Assembly (NCBI GenBank): GCA_018292915.2
Contig: JACVVK020000141.1
Span: 1-64,000, forward strand
Length of the DNA stretch: 64,000 nucleotides
DNA from: Batillaria attramentaria
Taxonomy: Eukaryota > Mollusca > Gastropoda > Batillariidae
Direction of reading: 5' to 3'
Part shown: positions 22,918 through 33,117 of the stretch, piece by piece
How positions within the stretch are numbered: the stretch's first letter is position 1
Layout: every line of letters starts with the position of its first letter
The notes under the pieces: model-generated
Databases searched by the model: none
What the model saw: only the letters and a program-made list of their open reading frames with translations
Told to the model about the DNA's origin: nothing
Translations under genes and position numbers: made by a program

Positions 22918-23357
22918 TAGAGCTGTGAACCGGTTCAAAAATCCAACTTCAAACCGGTTTTTTAAAGCGGTGTTTTTTTCCGGTTCAGTCATCACCAAAA
23001 GGTGTTTGAGTTCTGCACAAAATATTGGCGTTTTATGCGATGCATGTTCATATATATGTGTGTGTGTTCAAGTGCATCAGCGATCAGGCTGCAGTAAACT
23101 GATTGCTAGTCGTCAAAAATAAATACTGGCTAAACAAACAAACACACAAAACGAACAAACAAACAAGAAAAAAGAGGAGGAGGAGAAGAAGAAGTGCGGA
23201 AAAAAATGTCAACAACATTCCCCCCCCCCCCCCCCCCCACTCCTCCTCCTCCCCCAACCCCAGCTTAGGTTACAGAGTAGGATACAGACGAGACTACAAG
23301 ATCTGCAGATACGTTACAAGAATTCCAGCGGCCGCCAAAAAGAAATTAGAAGAAACA
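22918..23357 (+). repeat. Duplicated unit, short copy B
   Basis: Direct duplicate of the ends of copy A, with a short GAGGAGGAG run in place of the minisatellite. It ends abutting the inverted SINE composite at 23358. Confidence 0.75.
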
Positions 23358-23625
23358 AGGAGGAACGGCCCCGTCGTACAAAGTTGTTTCTCCAAACTTC
23401 ATTTTATTTTGTCTGTTTTGTTGTCGGTTCTCCCCTCTCCAAGTTCTACCAATGACACTAGATCCTCTACGACCTCGACCGATTAGCCACGTGACTGGGG
23501 GTGGGGGGTGGGGCCGGGTGGGGGAAGAAGGGAGAGAGAGAGAGAGGCAGAGAGAGAGGCAGAGAGAGAGGTTGGGTGGGTGGGTGTTTAGGAGTTAAAC
23601 GTCCTTTTCCACCACATAAGGGTGA
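23358..23625 (-). repeat. SINE composite, inverted copy, part 1 (interrupted)
   Basis: Reverse complement of 15120-15364, up to CACCACATAAGGGTGA. It is cut at 23625 by the LTR retrotransposon and resumes at 32047 after a duplicated GGTGA. Confidence 0.85.
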
Positions 23626-23828
23626 TGTGTTGTTCTCGCTCTCTTAGGCTCATAAACTCTCGCAAGAGATTCCACGTTTCTAAAACCGTTTATTCAGTTG
23701 GCTGCCATCTTGGTCCCATCTCGGGGCTTACAATTTCTCCGCGCAGGGAGTCCCCGGTCGTCTGCAACTTCCGGTTGGAAGAGTTCGTCTGCTAGACGCC
23801 AAGTGCCTACATGTACAATACCATGACA
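23626..23828 (-). repeat. 3' LTR of the gypsy element
   Basis: 203 bp, starts TGTGTTGTTC and ends CCATGACA on the plus strand; near-identical to 31842-32046. Confidence 0.9.
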
Positions 23829-24199
23829 TCCCCCTTTGTTTTGAGATAAATTGAAATTAAAATATATAGGAGACCTGTTATCATTGAGAGTCTTTAAAAA
23901 CATATATGGTCTCCCACAACTAAATCTTTAGTTATTGCAAATTACTTTATTTTGCAGGGATTGCCATGTTTTCAATTAAACTGAACTACCACAAATGAAA
24001 AGTCTTTGTCTTCCAGTCCACAGAGAGTTCTGCAATTCTGACTAGAATTCCACATTCACACAATGACAAAATACTTAAAATGATTCAATGTTTAGCGTGA
24101 CTAGTTTGGGAAAGAACAATAATACTAAAACTTGAACTTGGCACTGAAAAGTCTTTGCCCTGTAAACAGAGAAACTGAAATAATCGGTTTTCAGGAATT

Positions 24200-27076
24200 T
24201 TATTCATCCCTGTAACGGGCGGGTTTGATTATTGCCCGACCACTGCGGCTGCGTAACGGACTGGGTGTACTTAGAGGTGGTGCTTGTGGCTGTCCAGTAT
24301 CAGTCTGTCCCGTATCAGTCGCGGTCATCAGTGTCTCAGTCTCTGATGTTTGACTCTGAGCTGGCGGTGTGTTTTGGGTTGTACTGAATTTCGGTATGAC
24401 TGGTATGACTGGCCACGGTAGCTCAGTGCGCAACGGTGCTCGGTCAGATGTGTCAACGCGCAAGTTGCGGCGGTTTCTTCGGAGCTCACCTCTTTCTGTT
24501 TTGACCAAGTACGAGCGTGGAGCACATAATTTTATGACTTCTCCAGGCGTATTCCAACCTTTTTCCCGATCAGTTTTGACAAGAACCGGCTGTCCTGGTT
24601 TGAGTTCTGGCAGTGTTTGTGCACCGTGCCGCTTGTCGTAGTAGTGTTTCTGTTTCTGTTTTGCAACTTTGTCTCGCTCGCGGAAGACAGTTGGGTCAAT
24701 TGGTTTTGTGTCCAGGTTGATCGGTATGGTTGGGAGTGTAGTTCTGAGTTTCCTCCCGAAGGCTAACTCTGCTGGACTCGCGCCCAATTCTACAATGGGT
24801 GTTGCCCTGTATGTCAACAATGCGAGGAATGGATCGTCTTGTGTCAGGATCGCTTTCGCTAACTTGACACCATTTTCCGCCTTCCCGTTTGACTGAGGGA
24901 AGTGAGGACTAGACGTCATGTGAATGAAGTTCCACTCTTTTGCAAAATTCTGGAATTCTGCAGAAGTGAATTGCGTCGCATTGTCCGAAAATAGCACTTC
25001 TGGCACGCCATGATGCGAAAAGATGCTTTTCAGCTTGTACACAAGAACTGTTGTTGTTGTGGTCGGCAAGTAGACAATGTCAATGTACCGTGAGTAATAA
25101 TCGCTGTATGCCATGTAGTGTTCCCCTTCAATCTCGAGAAGATCAACGCCGACTTTTTGAAAAGCGCGGTCAGGTAGTGGTGTGGAAATCAGCGGTTCAC
25201 TTTTCTGAGCCGGCTGTTTCTGCAAACAGTGCTTGCATTTCGCGATTCTGTCTTTGATATCCGCATTAATTCCTGGCCACCAGACGGAATCTCTGGCTCT
25301 TTCGCGACATTTCGCTATCCCCAAGTGACCATCGTGAATGCGATCAAGGATTTCTTTTCTCTCGTCAAACGGAATTACAATCCGACTTCCACGGAGAAGC
25401 AGGCCATTGTACTCGCTCAACTCATCTCTGGCTTCATACAGCTCTCGGGCTGCTAATTTGACGTCCTCTTTGTACTGCGGCCACCCGTTCCGCGTGTACT
25501 CTAGTGCAGTGCTGAGATTGATGTCGGCAGCTGTTGCTTTTGCTAGAGTAGTGAGTTTCTGATCGGATGCTGGCCATGACGCTCGCACGGCGCCGACGTG
25601 TGCGTTCACGTCTTGTTCGAGTGTGTTAGTGTCTGGTCCTGTGAGTGGGCTACGTGAGAGTGTGTCTGCCACGACTAGCTTTTTGCCTGGTATGAACTCT
25701 GCTTTGATGTTGTGACGCATGAGACGCATCAACATTCTTTGGCATCTGACTGGGGTATCTATCAGGTTCTTTGTGTTGATCAGCGGGATCAACGGCTTGT
25801 GATCTGTCAAAAGTTTGACCTCGGGTAGGCCAACAAGATACCTCTCAAATTTCTGGCATGCGTTCACTGAAGCTAGAAGTTCCTTTTCTATCTGTGCGTA
25901 TCTGCGTTCAGTGTTTGTCAAACTGCGCGAACAGAACGCGACGGGTTTCAGTTCACCCTCATGGTCCTGGTATAGGACTCCTCCTAGTCCGTATTGACTT
26001 GCGTCAGAACAAACGACTGTAGGAAGTTGTGGATCGTAGAAAGCGAGTGATGGCGCTTGTGTGAGCAGCTCTTTCACTTCTGCGAATGCCTGGCGTTGGG
26101 GCGGTCCCCACGTCCATTCTGCGGTTTTGTGTAGCAGCTGGTTCAGTGGCTGCAGAACCGTTGAGAGATTTGGTAGGAAACGGCCAAGATAGTTCACCAT
26201 GCCCAAATACCGACGCAATTCCGGCACGTTCTGCGGCTCGGCCATGTCTCGGATGGCTGTGATTTTCGTCTCGTCTGCCTCGATCCCTTTTTTGCTGATT
26301 TTGTGACCCAGAAAGAGAATGTGGTCTTTCCCGAACTCGCATTTTTCTCGGTTGAGTTTGAGCCCTGCTTTCTGCACTCGGTCTAGAACCGTTTTCAACC
26401 TCTCATCATGTTCTTGTGTGTCTTTCCCCGCGATTCCAATGTCGTCCATGTAACAGACCACGCCCGGCACGTCACCGACGATGGACTCCATTGTTCTCTG
26501 AAAGACTTCCGGCGCAAGCGAAATTCCAAATGGCAATCTTCGGAAGAAAAATCTGCCAAAAGGAGTCATGAACGTGGTGAGTTTTGCGGACTCGGCTTCC
26601 AACGGAAGCTGCCAAAAACCGGATCGGGCATCGAGCTTCGAAAACACGGTCCCATTCGCGAATTTGTGCATCAACAATTGGAGTCGCTGTGCCAGTTCTC
26701 CGTCACGGACACCGGCCACCATTCGATCTCTGATTCTTTCGTCCTTGTCGGTGAAATCACATAACTGTGACAGATCTAGCAGCGCATGCACGTATTGTTC
26801 GATCGACTCGCCCTCCTGTTGGACTCTGGTATTGAATTTAGCCCTCTCGTGGATCAGATTCCTGATTCGACGAGGCAGAAAATGTTCAGTTAGGAGGCGA
26901 CACACTGTTTCATAGTCCTTCTTTGGGTCTGGAATTGCTTGTGTTGCAGCAGGAAATGTCAGATGTTCGAAAATGCGTTCTGCTTTCTCGCCCATAGAAT
27001 ATATAAGCGCGCTCACCTGGTCTTCTCCAGGCTTCCCATACAGCTGTGACGCTGATCGGTATCTGTCGAACCTCTG
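24200..27076 (-). pseudogene. Gypsy gag-pol polyprotein, internally deleted
   Basis: A long frame (Met at 27016, open upstream to the break at 27076). The gag part (IYSMGEKAERIF, LIHERAKF) passes in frame straight into reverse transcriptase near residue 114, so nucleocapsid, protease and the first RT motifs are missing. RT motif A (LDARSGFWQ, Asp about 119) and YMDD (about 179-182) are present. A gypsy-type RNase H follows (CSDASQYGLGG, LTDHKPLI), then an integrase zinc-finger region (HDGHLGI...CKHC) and the integrase core with VDLLEI, SDNATQF and SNGKAENG supplying the Asp, Asp and Glu. The integrase and RNase H look intact, but the deletion and the gag insertion make the copy non-autonomous. 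Found in genomes as a mobile element, not a host gene. Confidence 0.9.
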
Positions 27077-27085
27077 CTTCCAACT

Positions 27086-28682
27086 TAGTCATGGTCTCCT
27101 CTCTCCTGAAATCGAGAGTCATGGATCCTAGCGTAGAAAAAAAATTAACACATTAATATCTCTGTGGTGGCTGGACCAATATTTAAATACTGATAGGATA
27201 CAAGTGACGCTGAATAACGCTCCATGAAAATATACACTTTGGCCTTACAAGCTACCGTGCATGATTGAGTGGAAAATGCCCAACTCTAACACTGCGAGCT
27301 GAGGTTCGTCTGCTTGGCAGCCATTTGCATGGTGTCGGCGCATGCGTGCCTGAATAGAAAACCGCGGGAAAAGTCGGAGATTTCTAAAGGTGGGCAGATC
27401 AGACAAAAGCTGACAGAATAACAGGAATTGATGTAATATCTCTTTGTCAGTCTCAAAAACAGTTGGCTGAAAAATCTCACAGGTCCTGTACTGCTTTCTA
27501 CAAGCTTTTCTTAATCAGAAAACTCACTCAGCGAAAAGATTTTTCAACTAAAACGTAAGTCAGTTCAAGATCCCTCGAATCTGACAGGCCGGCATGCTGA
27601 TCCCTCCCAACCGCATAGCAGAAAGATCTACACAAACACACGAGATTTTTCTTAGATGACTGAACGAAATTTCTGATTACCACTGATTTGATGTGATCAC
27701 TGATCATCATGGTGTGAGTGTTTATGTTATGTCTCTCTAGATCTAGACTGTGAGCCGACAAGCAAATTCACGTGGAAGGATGGTAGTGAGGAGAAAGAAT
27801 AAAAGGAAAAAAGGGGGCGGGGCGTAAAATACGGCAAGCACTATTACACAGCTGCTGTACTTTTTAAACTTTACAAAATCACTGTCACATAATCCAGTGT
27901 GTTAAATTGTACGTGCAGTTTTGCTTTCCAGGGACAAGGTCGGTGTAAACTAGCATGCACAATCAAACGCAAAACAGTAATGGAAAACGTTGAATCTAAA
28001 CACTGAGATGATTTAAGTCCATCCCATACAAATCAAGACTGTCATCTTTTTTGTCCCTGTACTGTACACAGACGTATAGATCTATACGTCGATGGTACTG
28101 TACCAACATTGGCTGTCAAGAGCATTACATGTTTGGCAGCGTGAGCGGGGAAAACAGCAACATGGTTCAAACTGAAAATGTTGCCACTTCGCATTGTCAG
28201 ACTCTTGACGTCAATGGCACCACGCGCATCACGTTTGTATGTGGGCACTTGTTTTCAAATGTTTTTTCCTTTGGAGCGAAATGATCCAGTTTGCTGAAGT
28301 TGATCCGGCAATAAAATTGTATTGATGATCTTTGGTTTTCCCTCTGTTGTTGTATGTTTCTAAAAAGCATCCATGTCTGTGCTTGGGACTGCTGATAAGA
28401 CAGTCAAAACATGCTTGGTGAGTGGATGAGGATCTTTGTAAATTAGGCTTTTGGTTGTCCTTTGAGTTGGTCAGACCAGACACAGCGAATGGTCAAACAT
28501 CAGATTCCTGACCGGCGAAGGTTGTCCGATTTCATTTAAGACTTTTTTAATGTTTGGCAGATAGTACACATTGTATATTTTAATTCATATACAACTAGGT
28601 CTGTTGTACTGCAAACAAAAACGCATAAATGGGCACACTAACCGTATCTATTTATATTTTAGTATTATTTGTACTGTTTAAT

Positions 28683-28735
<53 letters not shown>

Positions 28736-29826
28736 TATAATGAGAAACATCGAAAGACGTAATGTTCAGGTAGTGTATGTTGAAATTTATCAGCCTTGTG
28801 ATTAGGACATCACTTGGAAGGTCACACATTATCAAACGTTTCCTTTTGTACATTTATTTCTAGACACATGTTGATCAGTCACAACACAAACATTTTGGCC
28901 AATGGGGACAAAGTTTACCATTCAGGTTGGAAACATGGCAGCACATGGAAACTGATCAGATTTAGGACTGACCATACAGTAATGTGTCATGATAAAAACA
29001 AAAACAAAACTAAATGCCATTTCTTTCAAATGTTACAACAGTGAAACAAGTGCTTGGACAACTAGCAAATTACAGATAACAGAAAATGTATACCTGAAAT
29101 ATATTCTTTAGATTCTCACTGTTCCTTCAGCCCTAGCCAAGTCAGATTCACACTTCAAACAGAGTTTAGTACTAAATGTATTTCAAAAAGGTGGGGATGG
29201 GGGTATGGCAGTTTGAATTGAGCGTCAAGTGTCTGATTAGATGAGGGAATTTTGGGACTGAATTTCACTAGTGTCAATACTGGAAAAGGTCTTGTCCTAT
29301 TACAACCGGCTTTGACATCACCATTATGGTAACAAAAGATAATTTTAATGAGGGAATTTTAGTGTCCAAGATGCCCGGTCTGTTGATCCTGAGGTACATG
29401 TAGCAGGTAACAATCCCATGGTAGGTAGGGATATCACTGGCGATTGCTTTCTGAGGGGATTTCATATCAGTTAAACACAGATTTAGGCCAGTTTAAGAAT
29501 ATGTAATCTTTGCTCTTAGTTTGTAGTACATGTACATGGATTCAACACAATAGAGGTTGTCTGGTACGCTTGTTGCTAACTTTAACATTAAAACAAAAAA
29601 GCAAAAGTGGACCTAACTAAACTTACCACTTGGTGTTGACTTGAATAATCGCCATGTTGAACATGATATTAGATGATGACACATTTGTAAACATATTTGC
29701 AGGAGCTGGTTGTTTTGAGCAGGACCTGGGCCTGAAATAAATGCATACATGCAGATCAAAGTGATGTTGTAACACACACACACACACACACGCACACGCA
29801 CACACACACACACACTTACCCCACAG

Positions 29827-29857
<31 letters not shown>

Positions 29858-31748
29858 GGTGATGGTGTGCATGGTTTCTCTTCAGTCCTCATTTGTACTG
29901 ATCTTGCATGATACATGTACTTCATAGACTGTTCAAACACACACAAAACACTTTGGTATACAACTGACTTGTACTGCACGCTTACTGAAATAGCTGCTGG
30001 TGAGTCTGACATGAGATCTATCTCTACACTGCCTGAGATCATACTTGCAATACCTATGTACAGACCAATGCCACAGCAAAATGCACACTGTGCCCTGCTT
30101 TTCAGTCCCCCCCCCCCCTTCCTGCTGCACCAATGCACACCTATCTCATCAGTGCTCTGCAATAACATGACAAAGTCCAGGGAAAAGAATATCCCAAGTG
30201 TCTATCATGTCACAGTCAGCAGGGGGAAAACACAGTAGGACCATGCTCACCTTCGTAGAATGGATACTGTCTGTGTATGTGATTATTAAAACTGCTGTGA
30301 GAGTCAGAATCTAATGCAGCACTCCCTCCAGTTTTACTCCGTTGCCTCCCAGTACTGCCTCTACTCATCCCTCTCCAACTTTCCTGGACTCCCTTCACAG
30401 TACACATCTTCCACACCCACCAGAACTCGACTGATTACAGTGATTAGTGTAGATTGATCACCTCCTACTTCCCATCATCAGAGTCATTTTCCTCCAATTC
30501 TTCTACATGCCCGAAGGAATCATGAAAACCGCCGTCCAAATCTACGAATCTTGCCACACTCTAATCTTCACTTTCTGCACCATTCCCCGGAATATTGAAC
30601 AAAATTCCACGATTATCCCCATTACGTAATGGTCGCGCGGCCATCTTGTTGATACGAAAATCTAAAGTAGATTTTCACACGAACATTTATAGAAACGTAA
30701 AACCACTCGTAGATAAATATTGCTGTTTGATGTAAGGAGCGAGACCGCGTCCTTCGACTTTGCGAAACTATTCAGAATATCCCAGGTAAACCACTGAATA
30801 TTTCGCTAACGTCATATTTTGAGAAAATTGATTCTCGCCTGCCAAAGTCGCTGACGTGTTCTACACGGTAGCTGAGGAAGCAGTAGACAAGAAATGCAGT
30901 AATTCTGAGTTATACAAACGCCACCAGCGACATTTTGAAGTACAATCCGATAGCAGTATGTTACTGGTATGAGTGATCGAGTGCGAACATTTCAAGATAA
31001 TAGATAGATCTGGTTCCTGCCTAGTCTGAACAAATTTAGTAACTGCAGACATGTATCCGTAAAGGCTTTCTTTGAAACTTGAAGCAGGCTTTTCAGTTCT
31101 AGCATTTAAAGGTCTAAAACCACTCTAGTCAGTGTCCTAAAATAGTCGGCTGCTAAGACAAAGGTATCAGTGACGCGACGTTACTTTGCTTGTCGGCTCA
31201 CACGCTTCCTTGTCGGACTCAGACGACAATCTGTCTAAACTGACAGAGATCATGTTGTTTTGAAATAAAGGGGGAAAATGGACGTACAAATACAGTACAC
31301 TCAAACACACTGCTTACCTTCAACCACGACGAAGAAATCACAACGCGGATTGAGACTGATTGAGGAAGTATCCGTGTTAGTATCCTTTCGTGAAAAATGT
31401 CGCAGGAAAGTGCGCGCGGGTTGGTGTGAGGTCAATTGGGAGATAATTAAAACATGGAAGATAACTCTGAAATAACAATGAGTTCATTCCCTTCAGTTTT
31501 CGCTGTGCGCCATAAGGGATCCCATTCTAACTTCCGCAGACGGCCGGTTGAAGCCGTGAACATTTCAATCAAGTTCAGCTATAAACATCATCGTACAGCT
31601 TAGGTACGCTGTCAGTTTTCTTATATTAGCCTGACGTTTTCCTGTGCCATAGCCACCACGAAAAAAATGTAGCCACCAAAAAGTTTCTTCGCTTGGATCC
31701 CTGACCCAGGATGTGACTTCCCCGATCACTCATGGGTTACCCGGACTA
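27086..31748. mobile_element. Candidate Pack-type DNA transposon (4.66 kb) nested in gag
   Basis: The 9-bp sequence CTTCCAACT flanks the insert (27077-27085 and 31749-31757), and the gag frame is continuous when the insert is disregarded. Both ends begin TAGTC, and 10 of the first 14 bases agree. A subterminal block GGATCCNAGCGNAGAAA occurs inverted at both ends (27123, 31684-31700), as does TGTGAGCCGACAAGCAAA (27749, 31188-31205). A 9-bp duplication with inverted ends points to a Mutator-like or similar cut-and-paste transposon. No transposase is visible. The interior 28362-31130 is an inverted copy of 47314-50224 with exon-like blocks and their introns. Confidence 0.6.
28362..31130 (-). repeat. 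Inverted copy of the 47314-50224 segment
   Basis: Long, high-similarity reverse complement of 47314-50224, including (CA)n tracts (28685-28732, 29774-29815), an A-run at 29832, and exon-like blocks. On the minus strand these are a MAARPL start near 30652, a block ending PFYE before a GTGAGC donor (about 30250), and an acceptor-bordered block with QPAPANMFTNVSSS ending before GTAAGT (about 29625-29730). The start block carries an in-frame TAG after GAESED, shared with the other copy. Confidence 0.8.
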
Positions 31749-31814
31749 CTTCCAACTAGGCCACTCTGCAGGCCTATCAAAGTTAAATTCTGCTGGAGGC
31801 TTGAACGAAGGCAT
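31749..31814 (-). pseudogene. N-terminal gag fragment of the gypsy element
   Basis: ATG at 31814, 28 bp downstream of the 5' LTR. The 22 residues have the same style as the gag that starts at 63648 (Met-Pro, Phe, Pro-Pro, later Trp-Pro-x-Trp-Lys). The frame stops at the insertion border and resumes at 27076. Confidence 0.8.
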
Positions 31815-31841
31815 TCTGTTATGCTTTTACCGCTGCCACCA

Positions 31842-32046
31842 TGTGTTGTTCTCGCTCTCTTAGGCTCATAAACTCTCGCAAGAGATTCCACGTTTCTAAA
31901 ACCGTTTATTTCAGTTGGCTGCCATCTTGGTCCCATCCCTGGGGCTTACAATTTCTCCGCGCAGGGAGTCCCCGGTCGTCTGCAACTTCCGGTTGGAAGA
32001 GTTCGTCTGCTAGACGCCAAGTGCCTACATGTACAATACCATGACA
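31842..32046 (-). repeat. 5' LTR of the gypsy element
   Basis: 205 bp; same sequence as 23626-23828 with about two small indels and a few substitutions, suggesting a fairly recent insertion. Confidence 0.9.
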
Positions 32047-32640
32047 GGTGATATCAAAGACGGGGCAACGAGAAAAAGGCCAGCACAAATATTTGGCCCC
32101 AGCGGCCGGGATTCGAACTCTCGGCCCAAGCATTAAAAGTCCAACGCTCTACCATTCGGCCACCCTGGCTCCCCAGAGAGAGAGAGAGAGAGAGACGTCA
32201 GTTCCGTGAACTAAACATTTGACGTCAGCCTCAGGCAGGTCGTCATACAGAGAGAGAGAGAGAGAGAGATGACGTCAATTCCGTGAAATAAACTTTTGAC
32301 GTCAGCCTCTAGCACTGAGATCGTCTGAGGATGCTTGTTCATGTCTTGTGATTTCCCTGTTGGCTTTGTGACTTCTCCGACTGAATTTTTTTCACATGAA
32401 ATCTGGAAGATGTAGAGGGCTGATGAAATGTCGGAAGCAGTGACGATACTTGCAGATTTTGTCTGTGAACCAAACATTTGACGTCAGCCTCACGCTGCTC
32501 GTCTGACAGATGCTACTTCTGCATATCTTGTGATTTCCTTGTTGCTTTTGTGACTTCCGTTACTGAATTAATTTTGACATAAAATCTGGAAGATCTAGAG
32601 AGCTGATGAAACGTGGACTTAAGTGCCTTGAATTGTACTT
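32047..32640 (-). repeat. SINE composite, inverted copy, part 2
   Basis: Resumes at the duplicated GGTGA with the tRNA-like head (minus; B box near 32107, A box near 32155), then (GA)n and two GACGTCA-containing blocks matching 14040-15000 reversed. Together with 23358-23625 it was one repeat before the LTR element arrived. Confidence 0.8.
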
Positions 32641-32689
32641 ACGAAATCTTGAAGTGGAAAATGCCTGCCTTCTGTTCGAGACAACACAG

Positions 32690-32790
32690 TGGATAAATAA
32701 TAATAATAATAAAGACTTATAAGGCGCCTATACGTGTAAATTCAACAGGCTGTAAGCGCCGTAAATAAGAACAATTACGTGGGCTTTTTT
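32690..32790 (-). repeat. 3' tail of a LINE or SINE with (ATT)n end
   Basis: On the minus strand GGCGCTTACAGCC leads to ATAGGCGCCTTATAAG and a (TTA)n tail. A similar tail occurs at 62591-62650. Only the terminal part is recognisable. Confidence 0.55.
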
Positions 32791-32942
32791 TTGGTACCAA
32801 AATAATGATAATTTCACAGAGAGACACTGACTCAGCAATGGATCAGAGTCACAGAACAAACTTGTAATATTTGTAATTCTAACACAGCACTTTTCCAAGT
32901 AACACCCATGCCCCAAACAAATTCGCACTATGCCATATTGAC

Positions 32943-33117
32943 CTGTGGGGTCTTCCGCGCATCGAAGGCTCTTCGTTTATATATTTGGAGTGCTTGACGC
33001 AGGAGTTCCCCAGGTGGGTCGCGGCTCACTTTGATATCCTGTGTGAATGTGATTTTGGTGTTGGACTGCCATTTCTCAATCACTGTCTCCAACCTTTCCT
33101 CTGGGCCAGTGTTTTCA
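32943..33117 (-). CDS. Exon 14: start of the HECT-like domain
   Basis: Entered in phase 2 after exon 13 (175 nt = 1 + 58 codons). Encodes ETVIEKWQSNTKITF and then VSRDPPGELLRQALQIYKRR, followed by AFDARKTPQ, the pattern of a HECT N-lobe entry. An internal GTGAGC donor at AAA|GTGAGC could also be used. Reading past GTCAAT meets a stop within four codons. Confidence 0.6.

Larger units (their letters stand above)
23626..32046 (-). mobile_element. Ty3/gypsy LTR retrotransposon, itself interrupted
   Basis: Left LTR 23626-23828 and right LTR 31842-32046 (about 204 bp, TGTGTTGTTC...CATGACA on the plus strand) differ at only a few positions. The 5-bp target duplication GGTGA is at 23621-23625 and 32047-32051, and the SINE sequence continues across the element. 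The element reads on the minus strand: 5' LTR at the right, a primer-binding-like TGGTGGCAGCGG next to it (31830-31841), gag start at 31814, pol ending at 24200. Its gag is split by the insertion at 27086-31748, and part of gag-pol is deleted near 26680. Confidence 0.9.
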
